Below are positions 44,814 to 52,958 of a stretch of DNA of 64,000 nucleotides, one piece after another. The translations under genes were made by a program, and so were the position numbers. Under the pieces are notes generated by a model. That model made no database searches. It had not been told where the DNA came from and saw only the letters and a program-made list of their open reading frames with translations. This DNA comes from Planctomycetes bacterium syqfu. GTDB lineage: Bacteria > Planctomycetota > Phycisphaerae > Phycisphaerales > Phycisphaeraceae. The stretch is taken from the NCBI GenBank assembly GCA_020974905.1, contig CP087563.1, positions 2,790,001-2,854,000 on the forward strand, written 5' to 3'. Position 1 is the stretch's first letter, and each line of letters begins with the position of its first letter.

Positions 44814-47186
44814 TTAACTGAAAGACAAATATGAACTGCCGCCAGGATTGTTCTGCACTTCGTTGAACAATTTTTTAACGTAACGGGCGGTGTCTTCACT
44901 GGCAGCTGCGGTACGTTGGGCAATAGATTGGTTCGTCATCAGTCCCTGCAACGCAGCAGAATTGAATGTGCCACGCGATTGTTGGTTGGGACTCAGCGAA
45001 CCGATCTGCCCACCGAGTTCAGCCAGTTTCTTCTTGAGGGTGTCGATCAAGTTGTCAGGCGATGCAGGTTGATCACCGGATTGATTGGCTTCCGGGGGTT
45101 TGTTTTGAGCGGCTTGCTGCAAAAGCTGTTGGTATTCAGCCCGTGTCTTTTCCAGATCATCGAGCGCATTGGCCATCTGTTTTTCGTACTGAGTCTGACG
45201 AGTCTTATTGCCAACAGCCTGTTCCTGATCGATGAGCTTCTGTTGGGTTTGGCGTTCATGATCGATGCGTGCCAAGTCGGAATCATACTGTTGTTTGCTC
45301 TGGGCCAACGCTGCATTCTTTTGATTCTTGATCTGCTGCTTGTCCGCATTGGCATTGGTGCGAGCGATGTTGATCGCCATGTCGACGTTGTAGTCCTTGT
45401 CGAACAAACCGATCAGATGATGCATGCCTTCCTCAACCTTGAGTTGGGCGGAGCGGAACGTCGACTGCAAACCCGCTGTCATTGTCGTCCAGGCGTCTGA
45501 CAGGAACGATGTGGTTTGAACCCACAGGATGCGCAGACCATGCCAGGCATCGACGAGGACTTTCGTAACCTTATAGAAGGCTTGGCTGGCAACATTGACG
45601 ATGGTGTACTTGAAGCTGTACCACAACGATTCGACTTGATAGATGCCGCGTTGCCATTCAACCTTCATCGCTTGCCACAGAACCTTGGCAGCCATGCTCA
45701 AATCACCGGAAGCCAAGGCGTCGCGGATTCCCTGCCAAGCTACAAGGGCACGATCCTTCAGTTCGCCGAACCGATCACTTAACCAGTTGAGGGTCTTGGA
45801 TGCAATATCCGTCATACTGAGGATGGCAATACCGATGCCTGCTGCCGCGACGATCACCAAGCTCATGGGCGAGAGCAATGCGCCCAACACCGTGAGTAAT
45901 GTGCCGATGACACCGACGCTGCCGGTGATGATGCCGGATAAGCCACCGAAGATAAACGCCATTGCCTGGGCTGCGACACCGGTGCTCATCAGGATCACAC
46001 CCACAGCAGCGATGCCTGCAATGACCAAGGCAGCGGAGCGCACCAGCGATTGATTCTTGGATAACAGGTCAATCACGATCCCCGCATACTGCGAGACGAT
46101 AGCCGCCGCCTTGGCGACGGGTTCACTCAAGGCTTCACCCATGATCCCCAGCACGATGATGCCTGCCTGCTTGATGCGGTTGAATGCGTGCGTCAACGTC
46201 TTGCTGAGTTTGGCATAAGCCTTATCCGCCAGACCCGCGCGGCTCTGCATCGCATCCAAGTCAGACTCAAAGCCTTTGAGATTGTTCAGGGCGGGAACAA
46301 TACCACGCAAAGCAGCCGAATCAGGGAACAGTTTGGCCAACACATCGGGTGGAAGTTTGGCGAGTTTTTCCATCACACCGTGCAAGCCTTCGGTCTTGAG
46401 CGTCGTGGTGTTCATTTCAAAACCAAGCTCATGTGCTAACTTGGTGGCTTCGGCGCTGGGCTTGAGGAAACTCCGCAGAATGCCGTTAACCGAGTCGATG
46501 GCCGTGGTGGTGCGCAGGCCGTTGCGTGTCAGCGTGGCGATCATCGCCCCCAGTTCGTCCAATGGTAATCCCGCACTGGATGCAGTCGAAGCCACCATGC
46601 CGATCTGCGGGGCCAGTGCCGCAAACGTCGTTTTGCCGCGTTGGACAATGCCAAACAACCAATCGGAGACATCCCCGGCTTGCTCCGCAGCCAGGCCATA
46701 ACTGTTAAGCACCGTGGTGATGGCATCGGCAGCCGTGCGGGTATCGGTGAGTCCGGCCTTGGCAGACTTGGCGGCAACACCCAACACATCCAATGCCTTG
46801 GCCGGGGCAATCGAAGCTGACAGAATGTCATACAAACCGCCGGACAATGCCTCAGTCGATTCACCAAAACTCACCGCCATCTTGCGGATGCCCTTGGTGA
46901 AACCGTCCATGTATTTTTCAGCATCAGAATCCGAGAGCATGGTGGCGACGGTGGCCATCTGCTGCTGAAAATCCGCATAGATTTTCAGGCCAGAAAGCAG
47001 AGGCACCGCCGCCACGGCAGACACAGCGGTCAGTCGCTTGCCGATCTCGCCCACAGACTTACCAAAGGCTTTGACGCGCTTCTGAGCCTTGTCGAGTCCA
47101 CGCACCAACTTGCTGTCCTGCGTGGTCAGCTCGATGTACGCAGCCCCGGCACGTATGTTCCGACTGTTGGCAATACCTGGCGACAT
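44814..47186 (-). CDS. Phage tail tape measure protein
   Basis: A 790 aa protein that sets tail length. The N-terminal TP901-type region (AYIELTTQDSKLVRGLDKAQKRVKAFGKSVGEIGKRL; GLAAEQAGDVSDWLFGIVQRGKTTFAALAPQIG; LPLDELGAMIATLTRNGLRTTTAIDSVNGILRSF) is diagnostic. Hydrophobic helices lie around 380-470, and a Lys/Gln-rich coiled coil around 600-700. ATG 47186 is close to AAGGGG. The short length implies a tail of roughly 120 nm by the usual scale, as for siphoviruses. Confidence 0.9.
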   Translation of the reverse strand: MSPGIANSRNIRAGAAYIELTTQDSKLVRGLDKAQKRVKAFGKSVGEIGKRLTAVSAVAAVPLLSGLKIYADFQQQMATVATMLSDSDAEKYMDGFTKGIRKMAVSFGESTEALSGGLYDILSASIAPAKALDVLGVAAKSAKAGLTDTRTAADAITTVLNSYGLAAEQAGDVSDWLFGIVQRGKTTFAALAPQIGMVASTASSAGLPLDELGAMIATLTRNGLRTTTAIDSVNGILRSFLKPSAEATKLAHELGFEMNTTTLKTEGLHGVMEKLAKLPPDVLAKLFPDSAALRGIVPALNNLKGFESDLDAMQSRAGLADKAYAKLSKTLTHAFNRIKQAGIIVLGIMGEALSEPVAKAAAIVSQYAGIVIDLLSKNQSLVRSAALVIAGIAAVGVILMSTGVAAQAMAFIFGGLSGIITGSVGVIGTLLTVLGALLSPMSLVIVAAAGIGIAILSMTDIASKTLNWLSDRFGELKDRALVAWQGIRDALASGDLSMAAKVLWQAMKVEWQRGIYQVESLWYSFKYTIVNVASQAFYKVTKVLVDAWHGLRILWVQTTSFLSDAWTTMTAGLQSTFRSAQLKVEEGMHHLIGLFDKDYNVDMAINIARTNANADKQQIKNQKNAALAQSKQQYDSDLARIDHERQTQQKLIDQEQAVGNKTRQTQYEKQMANALDDLEKTRAEYQQLLQQAAQNKPPEANQSGDQPASPDNLIDTLKKKLAELGGQIGSLSPNQQSRGTFNSAALQGLMTNQSIAQRTAAASEDTARYVKKLFNEVQNNPGGSSYLSFS

Positions 47187-47221
47187 CAAAAAACCCCTTG
47201 AAAAACAGGCTTAAAACGATG

Positions 47222-47310
47222 AACCACAGAGTCACAGAGGCACAGAGAAATGCATCACAAAAATTTGCTCATGCCTTTCTCCGGCTCTGTGACTCGGTGC
47301 CTCTGTGGTT
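47222..47310. repeat. Inverted-repeat element of the ACCACAGAG type inside the prophage
   Basis: AACCACAGAGTCACAGAGGC (from 47222) is mirrored by CTCTGTGACTCGGTGCCTCT and GGTT (to 47310), with slight mismatch and about 38 bp between. It sits in the 134-bp gap between the tape measure and the lipoprotein gene. Similar CACAGAG-type palindromes recur in many environmental genomes, as I recall. Confidence 0.6.
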
Positions 47311-47320
47311 AAAAAATGTC

Positions 47321-47782
47321 TCAGGTAGCAGCCACAGGCATGGAAGTTGTTTTTCGGCCTTCGTCCAGGCCCTTGTTGAAGGAGGCTTCTTTTTCTTTGC
47401 GGAGTTTGCCAGAGCCAAGGAACAGGCCGAGCAATCCAGATGCCGCAGGTAGCATGGGACCGAGGACGGGGACACCTGCAACGGTGGGACCGATTTCATC
47501 AAGTGCCGACAACGACAACTGGTTGACCATGTTGCGGATTTCATTGGCGTGTTCGATGTTGGATTTCCACTGGCTGCCAGCCGTTTGCATGTGCTGATAC
47601 CAGAACTGGTATTCGCTTTCGGCTTCATTGAGCGAGATATTGCTGGCCAGGCCGGTTTGCTGCTGGATGGTGTTGGGTGTCTTGACGTGAATCATGTCGC
47701 CCATATCACAACCTGCAAAACTCAGCAGGCCCAGGACAACAAACGTGAGGATGAACAGGAAGATCAGGTGATTGGTTTTCAT
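47321..47782 (-). CDS. Prophage lipoprotein, hypothetical
   Basis: A 153 aa protein with N-terminal hydrophobic helix and lipobox SFAGC (Cys25). A helical region (NEAESEYQFWYQHMQTAGSQWKSNIEHANEIRNMVNQL) and a Gly/Pro-rich hydrophobic stretch (GPTVAGVPVLGPMLPAASGLLGLFLG) follow, with a charged tail. It overlaps the preceding gene by 4 bp, so it is part of the tail operon. It may be a superinfection-exclusion or lysis-related lipoprotein. Function unknown. Confidence 0.6.
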   Translation of the reverse strand: MKTNHLIFLFILTFVVLGLLSFAGCDMGDMIHVKTPNTIQQQTGLASNISLNEAESEYQFWYQHMQTAGSQWKSNIEHANEIRNMVNQLSLSALDEIGPTVAGVPVLGPMLPAASGLLGLFLGSGKLRKEKEASFNKGLDEGRKTTSMPVAAT

Positions 47783-48066
47783 AACGTGGTTTTCCTTGAT
47801 GGAATGAAAGTTTTTTTGAGTAAGGCCATGGCATCGTCGGTATCCAATGGGATCACCGACGATGTCTGGCTTTGGACAAACGGATCAAAGTCCGCTGCCT
47901 TGAACGTGTGGGAACGATTGAACGTGAGTAAGTTGGCAAGCAAGGCCATCAGGTTGGATGTGTGTTGCCAATTCTGTTTCTGACGAGACTGGGCCATCTC
48001 GTAGAGTTCACGCAGTGTGAACGGATCGGGATGAATGCCCAGAATGCCAGCCAGTTGCCAGATCAT
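47779..48066 (-). CDS. Tail assembly chaperone-like protein (second reading frame)
   Basis: A 95 aa protein between tail tube and tape measure genes, the place of gpT-type chaperones. It starts with an ATGA overlap on the previous gene and is in the -1 frame relative to it. No slippery heptamer is visible before the overlap, so reinitiation rather than frameshifting is expected. Begins MIWQLAGILGIHPDPFTLRELYEMA, a pattern seen in small tail chaperone proteins. Confidence 0.6.
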   Translation of the reverse strand: MIWQLAGILGIHPDPFTLRELYEMAQSRQKQNWQHTSNLMALLANLLTFNRSHTFKAADFDPFVQSQTSSVIPLDTDDAMALLKKTFIPSRKTTL

Positions 48067-48515
48067 GTCTTGGCAGGTTGCAGCAGGTGTTCGAGTTGCT
48101 GCTGGAGTTCCGGACTGTCCAACTGTGCACTGGCGATTTCCAGGGCTTTTTCCTCGACCTGGCGAAGCTTGCTTAGTGCCTTCTTGAGCACTTGCCGCTT
48201 CGCTGCGGGGAAAAAATCCGCCAACTCCTGGAGCAATGCCGTGGTGGCATGATCGATGACGTCACCAGCAAGTGCCTGGCCAAACTGTTCATCGGTGACG
48301 TTGGCACTCTCAGCCTGATCCTTGCAGATGGCATACAACACATCGCATAGCAGGATCGGATCGGTGGAGAGTTTTTCCAGCAGGTGGGACTTGCTGTCCA
48401 ACACATCCAACAGGTTAACGCCGACGAGTGCCTGCACACGTTTGATGGTGGCAACGGTGATCTGCACCGTCCAGACATTGTTGCCATTACTTCCGGGGGT
48501 TGAAAATGACTGCAT
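48063..48515 (-). CDS. Tail assembly chaperone-like protein (first reading frame)
   Basis: A 150 aa, mostly helical protein directly after the tail tube gene (1-bp overlap). It has an IKRVQALVGVNLLDVLDS segment and CDVLYAICKDQA, resembling gpG-type chaperones that coat the tape measure during assembly. Together with the overlapping 95 aa product it matches the usual G/T gene pair by order and size. Confidence 0.6.
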   Translation of the reverse strand: MQSFSTPGSNGNNVWTVQITVATIKRVQALVGVNLLDVLDSKSHLLEKLSTDPILLCDVLYAICKDQAESANVTDEQFGQALAGDVIDHATTALLQELADFFPAAKRQVLKKALSKLRQVEEKALEIASAQLDSPELQQQLEHLLQPAKT

Positions 48516-48943
48516 TAGCTGCCACCTCCATCCACCCAGGTCGGCGCGCGGGTGCTGTAAGTGGGTTTGACGGTGACATTCACTGTGATGGCTTCTTCCA
48601 AAGGTTCGTTACGCGTGAAATTCGTCACAGCAAAATCCGCGTCAAGACCACTGCCGCCTTCGCCATCGAGGATGGCCAGTGCAATGGGCGTGTTGTTGAA
48701 ATACGCATCCTTGATGGCCGTAAAGCCTGCGTCTTCGGTGTCCCATACGGTTTCAAATTCAACGCTGCCATTTTTCAATGTAGCGATGGTTGCACGCCAG
48801 CCCTGGTTCCCGCGCGTCGTAACATCGGATTCCCCGGTTTCCAGGTTAAGTGTGACATCCTTTGTGTTTGTCAGTTCGGTTGTTGCAGTTGCTCCAGCCG
48901 CGCCGTAGTACAGCTTGGCCTGCATCCCTAAACGGATGGACAT
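48515..48943 (-). CDS. Major tail (tube) protein
   Basis: A 142 aa beta-rich protein: RLGMQAKLYYGAAG, ELTNTKDVTLNLETGESDVTTRGNQGWRATI and VEFETVWDTEDAGFTAIKDAYFN fit short tail-tube proteins of siphoviruses. It lies immediately before the tail chaperone pair. Evidence is order, size and the EVDVTTR-like motif that many tail tube proteins share. Confidence 0.75.
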   Translation of the reverse strand: MSIRLGMQAKLYYGAAGATATTELTNTKDVTLNLETGESDVTTRGNQGWRATIATLKNGSVEFETVWDTEDAGFTAIKDAYFNNTPIALAILDGEGGSGLDADFAVTNFTRNEPLEEAITVNVTVKPTYSTRAPTWVDGGGS

Positions 48944-48978
48944 AGTTTTCTCCTATTTTGAAGGGTTATTTGTGTGGT

Positions 48979-49374
48979 TTATCGAATCGAGCCTGCCCAA
49001 AATCGGGGCAGACGCGGTAAGTTTTTTTGTAACGATGGCCCCATGAATGGTCTTTTTCTATAGTTGCCACCTCGAAAGCGACCGCCGAATTCATGGGCCA
49101 TGGCCGACGGGCCAACGTGGGCGAAACCGGGGCCGATCAATACACGGTCGCTGCCTTCGCGGGCATACACAATGGAACGCCGCAGTTGGCCATGTCGTGT
49201 ACGCGGTGGCGAACCAGGTGGTGCGTAGCGTTTGCTCCGTCGAATACTTCGTCGTGCGGTCAACCGAATCGCTGCACCGGCATGGCCCAGACTCTGAAAA
49301 CTCGCCTGGTTCATTTTTTGCCGGATCAACTTCCGATTGATTCCGTTATGGGGTTTAAAGTGAACTCTGAGCAT
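48979..49374 (-). CDS. HK97 gp10-like head-tail connector/tail completion protein
   Basis: A 131 aa basic protein: helical N-terminus (AAIRLTARRSIRRSKRYAPPGSPPRTRHGQLRRSI), then VLIGPGFAHVGPSAMAHEFGG and RPFMGPSLQKNLPRLP, a layout typical of gp10-type neck proteins. Its gene is between the terminator-like protein and the tail tube gene, as expected. Confidence 0.7.
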   Translation of the reverse strand: MLRVHFKPHNGINRKLIRQKMNQASFQSLGHAGAAIRLTARRSIRRSKRYAPPGSPPRTRHGQLRRSIVYAREGSDRVLIGPGFAHVGPSAMAHEFGGRFRGGNYRKRPFMGPSLQKNLPRLPRFWAGSIR

Positions 49375-49380
49375 GGTGAT

Positions 49381-49812
49381 TTACTTCGTGATGCGATACG
49401 TCAACGTCAGCACTGATGTGAATACGCGTTGATTGGCCAGGTGATCCGGATCGTAGATGGGAACATTTTCCACCTTAATCCAGATGGCATACGGCATGTC
49501 AGTCAATGGTTGGCGTTGCAGGTAGTCGGCGATCTGCTGCACAAAGCCACTCAAATCCTTTACAGCGGTATCGATTTGATCCTGTGGCACCGTGAGTTTT
49601 TGCTGGATACCGATATCCACCTGACAGTCGTATTGGCTGAGCTTGCGTGTGATACTTTGAACCTGCACGCCCCGTGGTACAACACTGACGGTTAGTGCCC
49701 TTAGTTGCGAGAGATCGTGAATTGGCAACACCATGCGTTTGGCATTGGTGATGATCTCCGATTGATTGAGTTGCGAAGTCACTGCATCAGCAAGGTCAAT
49801 GGTCATTTGCAT
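49381..49812 (-). CDS. Tail terminator-like protein, hypothetical
   Basis: A 143 aa alpha/beta protein (LADAVTSQLNQSE, RALTVSVVPRG, DCQVDIGIQQKL, ANQRVFTSVLTLTYRITK) located between head-joining genes and the gp10-like gene. Size and order fit a tail terminator; sequence alone is not diagnostic. It ends 6 bp before the next gene. Confidence 0.55.
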   Translation of the reverse strand: MQMTIDLADAVTSQLNQSEIITNAKRMVLPIHDLSQLRALTVSVVPRGVQVQSITRKLSQYDCQVDIGIQQKLTVPQDQIDTAVKDLSGFVQQIADYLQRQPLTDMPYAIWIKVENVPIYDPDHLANQRVFTSVLTLTYRITK

Positions 49813-49830
49813 ATTTACCCTCCCCCCGGA

Positions 49831-50061
49831 TTAACCCCGGAAAATACTAAAAAGAATATTCACCAAACTCGTCACACCTGCACCGGCAATCAGCCACATC
49901 CAACGAGCGTGACGAATTGCGTTTTGTTCCAGGCGATCCAGACGAATGTTGATGCCCGGTTCACCATTGCCACGGATGGCGTGATCGAGCCGGTCAAGCT
50001 TGTTGTGCAGTTCATCGAACTGCGAGCAACTATCATTTTCATTCTGTACACATTGATTCAT
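49831..50061 (-). CDS. Small membrane protein with coiled coil (XhlA-like)
   Basis: A 76 aa protein: charged helix/coiled coil (QFDELHNKLDRLDHAIRGNGEPGINIRLDRLEQNAIRHARWM) followed by one C-terminal transmembrane helix (WLIAGAGVTSLVNILFSIF), the design of XhlA-type proteins linked to phage lysis or to virion membrane contact. ATG 50061 overlaps the previous stop (ATGA). Confidence 0.6.
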   Translation of the reverse strand: MNQCVQNENDSCSQFDELHNKLDRLDHAIRGNGEPGINIRLDRLEQNAIRHARWMWLIAGAGVTSLVNILFSIFRG

Positions 50062-50423
50062 GTACTCGTGTCTCCCAATAAACGGGTGTGAATGCGACGC
50101 GTTGTGTGATATGGATCGCAATACCTAAAACATCCGTCGTCACCAAAGTTGGTGATTTCGTATTGCTTGTCATCCATCGTCAGGACGTCACCGGGTGTGG
50201 GTTCAAACTCTGCCGGGAAGTCATCAGCATTGACGAGAAAATCCCACATACTCGATTCGATGGTCACGCCACCGACGGAGGATTTTTCGTAACGGCTGAT
50301 GCCCGGCGAGGCATGGACGGTGTACGAGGAGTCACCTTGTTGGTAGGCAACCTCCTGCGTACACCATCCTGCCCTCACCCTGGCGAGCCACTGCATGCCC
50401 TCTTTCATGTAGTCTCTGGCCAT
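50058..50423 (-). CDS. Head-tail joining protein candidate
   Basis: A 121 aa protein with EFEPTPGDVLTMDDKQYEITNFGDDGCFRYCD, a beta-rich core like that of phage head-tail joining proteins, after a helical N-terminus. It follows the DUF2190 gene by 34 bp in head-to-tail order. Low specificity by sequence, supported by position. Confidence 0.55.
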   Translation of the reverse strand: MARDYMKEGMQWLARVRAGWCTQEVAYQQGDSSYTVHASPGISRYEKSSVGGVTIESSMWDFLVNADDFPAEFEPTPGDVLTMDDKQYEITNFGDDGCFRYCDPYHTTRRIHTRLLGDTST

Positions 50424-50457
50424 GTTTTCCTTCCCCCCGGAAGTTTAGACCGGGAGT

Positions 50458-50790
50458 TTAGGCAGTGAGTTTGACGCGAACGGTGGCATCATTGTCACCG
50501 GCATCCTTGACGGCCTTGCCCATGTATTTGCCTTCGATTTCAGTGGGCGTCAAGTATTTGTTGGCCGAGTCCCAGTAGAGCTTGGTGCCCGTGGTGATGG
50601 CCATGCCTGGGCCACCGATCTTGGGGACATCAAAGATGCCGGTCACCGACAGACTGCCCAACGTATTTGCAGCGATGTCGAGCTTGGCGATACCCACCAG
50701 ATCTTCCTGAACAACGACATCGCCAGCGGCCACATCAGCGGCTGGGGTGTAATCGATACTGTCACCTTTGTGAACGAATGTTGCGATCAT
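50458..50790 (-). CDS. DUF2190 family capsid-associated protein
   Basis: A 110 aa protein: FVHKGDSIDYTPAADVAAGDVVVQEDLVGIA, then TGIFDVPKIGGPGMAITTGTKLYWDSANKYLT, the recognisable DUF2190 pattern found next to major capsid genes and thought to decorate the head. It follows the capsid gene by 128 bp. That gap has a GGGGGA/TCCCCC hairpin and a copy of the TTCCGGGGG motif. Confidence 0.8.
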   Translation of the reverse strand: MIATFVHKGDSIDYTPAADVAAGDVVVQEDLVGIAKLDIAANTLGSLSVTGIFDVPKIGGPGMAITTGTKLYWDSANKYLTPTEIEGKYMGKAVKDAGDNDATVRVKLTA

Positions 50791-50918
50791 GTAAGAAATA
50801 CTCCTGTGAGAAGAAAAAGATTAAAAACGACTTGTTTTAAGGGGGAAAACAATGAATACTTTTCGGAGAACCTCCCCCAAAAAAACTTCCGGGGGTTCCG
50901 GGGCTTCCGGGGCGGGGG

Positions 50919-52958
50919 TTAGGCTTCGCCTTTGAATTTCACCGCACCGCGATGGTCCTGTTCACGAACACCGAAGTCGATAAAGCCGCGGAATTGTACG
51001 CCGAGTGTTGAAAAATCTGCGTCGGTTTTTTCGACGGTGGGACGATCCACGCCGTTGAGGAACGCGACCTCGATAGCCGACAAGCGATTGGGATCAGACA
51101 GCAGATACCACGCCTTGTTCGACGCATTGGCAAAACTGGTGTTGGAAAGGTAGACGCTGGACACGACATCGAATTTTCCGGCATGCGGATTGGTCGACGG
51201 CTTGGGTTTGTTGGTCGTGGTGGTCTCGTTGAGCTGAAGGCTCTTCATAAGCATTTCAGCAGCCACCTTCAGGCCCGGCGGCACCAACAGCAGCGACGGC
51301 ATGATGCCAAGGGGTTTGCCATTGGGCTTGACCTGCTGAGCAAAGAGGACTTCGGCAGCAGTGAGCCCGTCGATGGACAGCGCGGTATCGGCACCTTCAC
51401 TGTAGTTGTTGTGATCCACGTGGAAGAAGGCTTTACCATCAGCCTGAGTGGGATTGCGCAACCACAAGGCCCACACGGCTTCGGCAATGGCTTCAGCAGC
51501 GCCCATGCCGATCTGACGCGGGATATCAGTGAACGCACCGAGGTCATCGTTGATGATCATCTGGCGGGTGAGCGCGAACATGATGCCATGGGTATCGGCT
51601 TTCTGCCCGAACTGCTGTTCATCGAGTTGGCCGTGCTTGATTTCGCCATCAGGACCGACCTGCTGGAACTTGAACGAACCGGTCATGCGGTAACGCGTGT
51701 GTTCCTTGAAATCGTTGACACTGGCAATCTTGGCGATGCGCCGCCAGGCATCTTCGACGTAGTTGTAGCCCTCCAGCAGCATCTTGTTGGCGATATTGCT
51801 CAAAACACCCGGCAGCGACGCACTGCTGAAGGCAGCCTGCAACCAGCCGGTGGCATCACGACGGAACCGGGGAAGCTGCTGGCCACAGGCCATTTCACAG
51901 AACTCCTGCACACCGATCCCGCGCAGCTTATCGGCAGCTTCGAGCACCGGTTCGGCATACAGCGCCTGCACCCGACTGCTGGGCAAGCCACTGGCCATGA
52001 GCGCGACGGCTTCAAACACTTGGGGATTGTTGGGACGTAGAGCCCCTGAACTTTGCATCGCCATCGGCACCTGCGGGCGTGACGCGCGGAGGACGTGCAG
52101 TTCGGTCTTGGTCACATCCCAACCTTCCTCGATCGCCTGGGCTTCGATGGCCGGATGTTTGCCTTCGCAGGTGCTTCGGATGGCTTGGATGCGACGGGTT
52201 TCCTCAGCCATCTGCTTGCGCATCTGCATCATCGGGTTCTGCTGTTCCGGGGTGTCAGGGGTCGGTGCATCCGAGACATCCTGCGTTGCACGCGCGGCGA
52301 TGGCGGCAGGACTCGCGGTCGGCGTGGTCGAAGGTGTGGCCGGTTTGGGATCAGCGATGGTGGTTTGATTTCCGGGGCCGGGGGTTGCGGTTTCATGCAT
52401 ATGGGGTTGCTCCTTGCTGTTGGCTGCGATGCGGGCAGACGTAGACGAGTCTGCCCCGTTATCGACAAATGAGATTTCTTTGAGTGTTGCTTTGCGGACG
52501 ACGTGGATCGGTCCGTCGAAGGTTCGACCATTGACAGTGACGTTCTGACCGTTGGGGATGAACTGGGCATCGATGACGGCGGCACCGATGCTGGCCTGCC
52601 AGGGGAAACCGTTCTGGCCACTGCGAATCACATCACGCGCCCAACTGGTATCGCGGCTAACCAAGCCCTCGGCAATGAGGGAACCATTTTCCACCACGAC
52701 GCGCTGCGTGTGGCCGACGCCTTGACGCGAACTGTGATCCAGCCGAACCGGGATATCCTGGCGGTCGATGGCTAGACCTTCGAGGTCCACCACGACGGGA
52801 TGCGGAAACCCTTCAATACGCATCAGGCCACCGGTATAAGCAACCATGCGGAACTGTGGGACAGTTTTCTCTTTGTCACCGGTGGCTTCGATGATCAATG
52901 GGCAGGTGAACGACAGTTGGTCAGGCAGTTGTTGGGTTGGCGACTGTGTCATCGTCAT
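50919..52958 (-). CDS. Prohead protease-major capsid protein fusion
   Basis: A 679 aa polyprotein. The N-terminal 180 residues are a U35/S78-like prohead protease with IPVRLDHSS (His75) and FPWQASIGA (Ser123). A Pro/Thr/Ala linker (about 190-240) and a helical delta-like region follow. From about 300 is an HK97-type major capsid protein (KLRGIGVQEFCEMACG; RRIAKIASVNDFKEHTRYRMTG; GAAEAIAEAVWALWLRNP). The protease is expected to free itself and trim the scaffold. It overlaps the portal gene by 38 bp. Confidence 0.85.
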   Translation of the reverse strand: MTMTQSPTQQLPDQLSFTCPLIIEATGDKEKTVPQFRMVAYTGGLMRIEGFPHPVVVDLEGLAIDRQDIPVRLDHSSRQGVGHTQRVVVENGSLIAEGLVSRDTSWARDVIRSGQNGFPWQASIGAAVIDAQFIPNGQNVTVNGRTFDGPIHVVRKATLKEISFVDNGADSSTSARIAANSKEQPHMHETATPGPGNQTTIADPKPATPSTTPTASPAAIAARATQDVSDAPTPDTPEQQNPMMQMRKQMAEETRRIQAIRSTCEGKHPAIEAQAIEEGWDVTKTELHVLRASRPQVPMAMQSSGALRPNNPQVFEAVALMASGLPSSRVQALYAEPVLEAADKLRGIGVQEFCEMACGQQLPRFRRDATGWLQAAFSSASLPGVLSNIANKMLLEGYNYVEDAWRRIAKIASVNDFKEHTRYRMTGSFKFQQVGPDGEIKHGQLDEQQFGQKADTHGIMFALTRQMIINDDLGAFTDIPRQIGMGAAEAIAEAVWALWLRNPTQADGKAFFHVDHNNYSEGADTALSIDGLTAAEVLFAQQVKPNGKPLGIMPSLLLVPPGLKVAAEMLMKSLQLNETTTTNKPKPSTNPHAGKFDVVSSVYLSNTSFANASNKAWYLLSDPNRLSAIEVAFLNGVDRPTVEKTDADFSTLGVQFRGFIDFGVREQDHRGAVKFKGEA

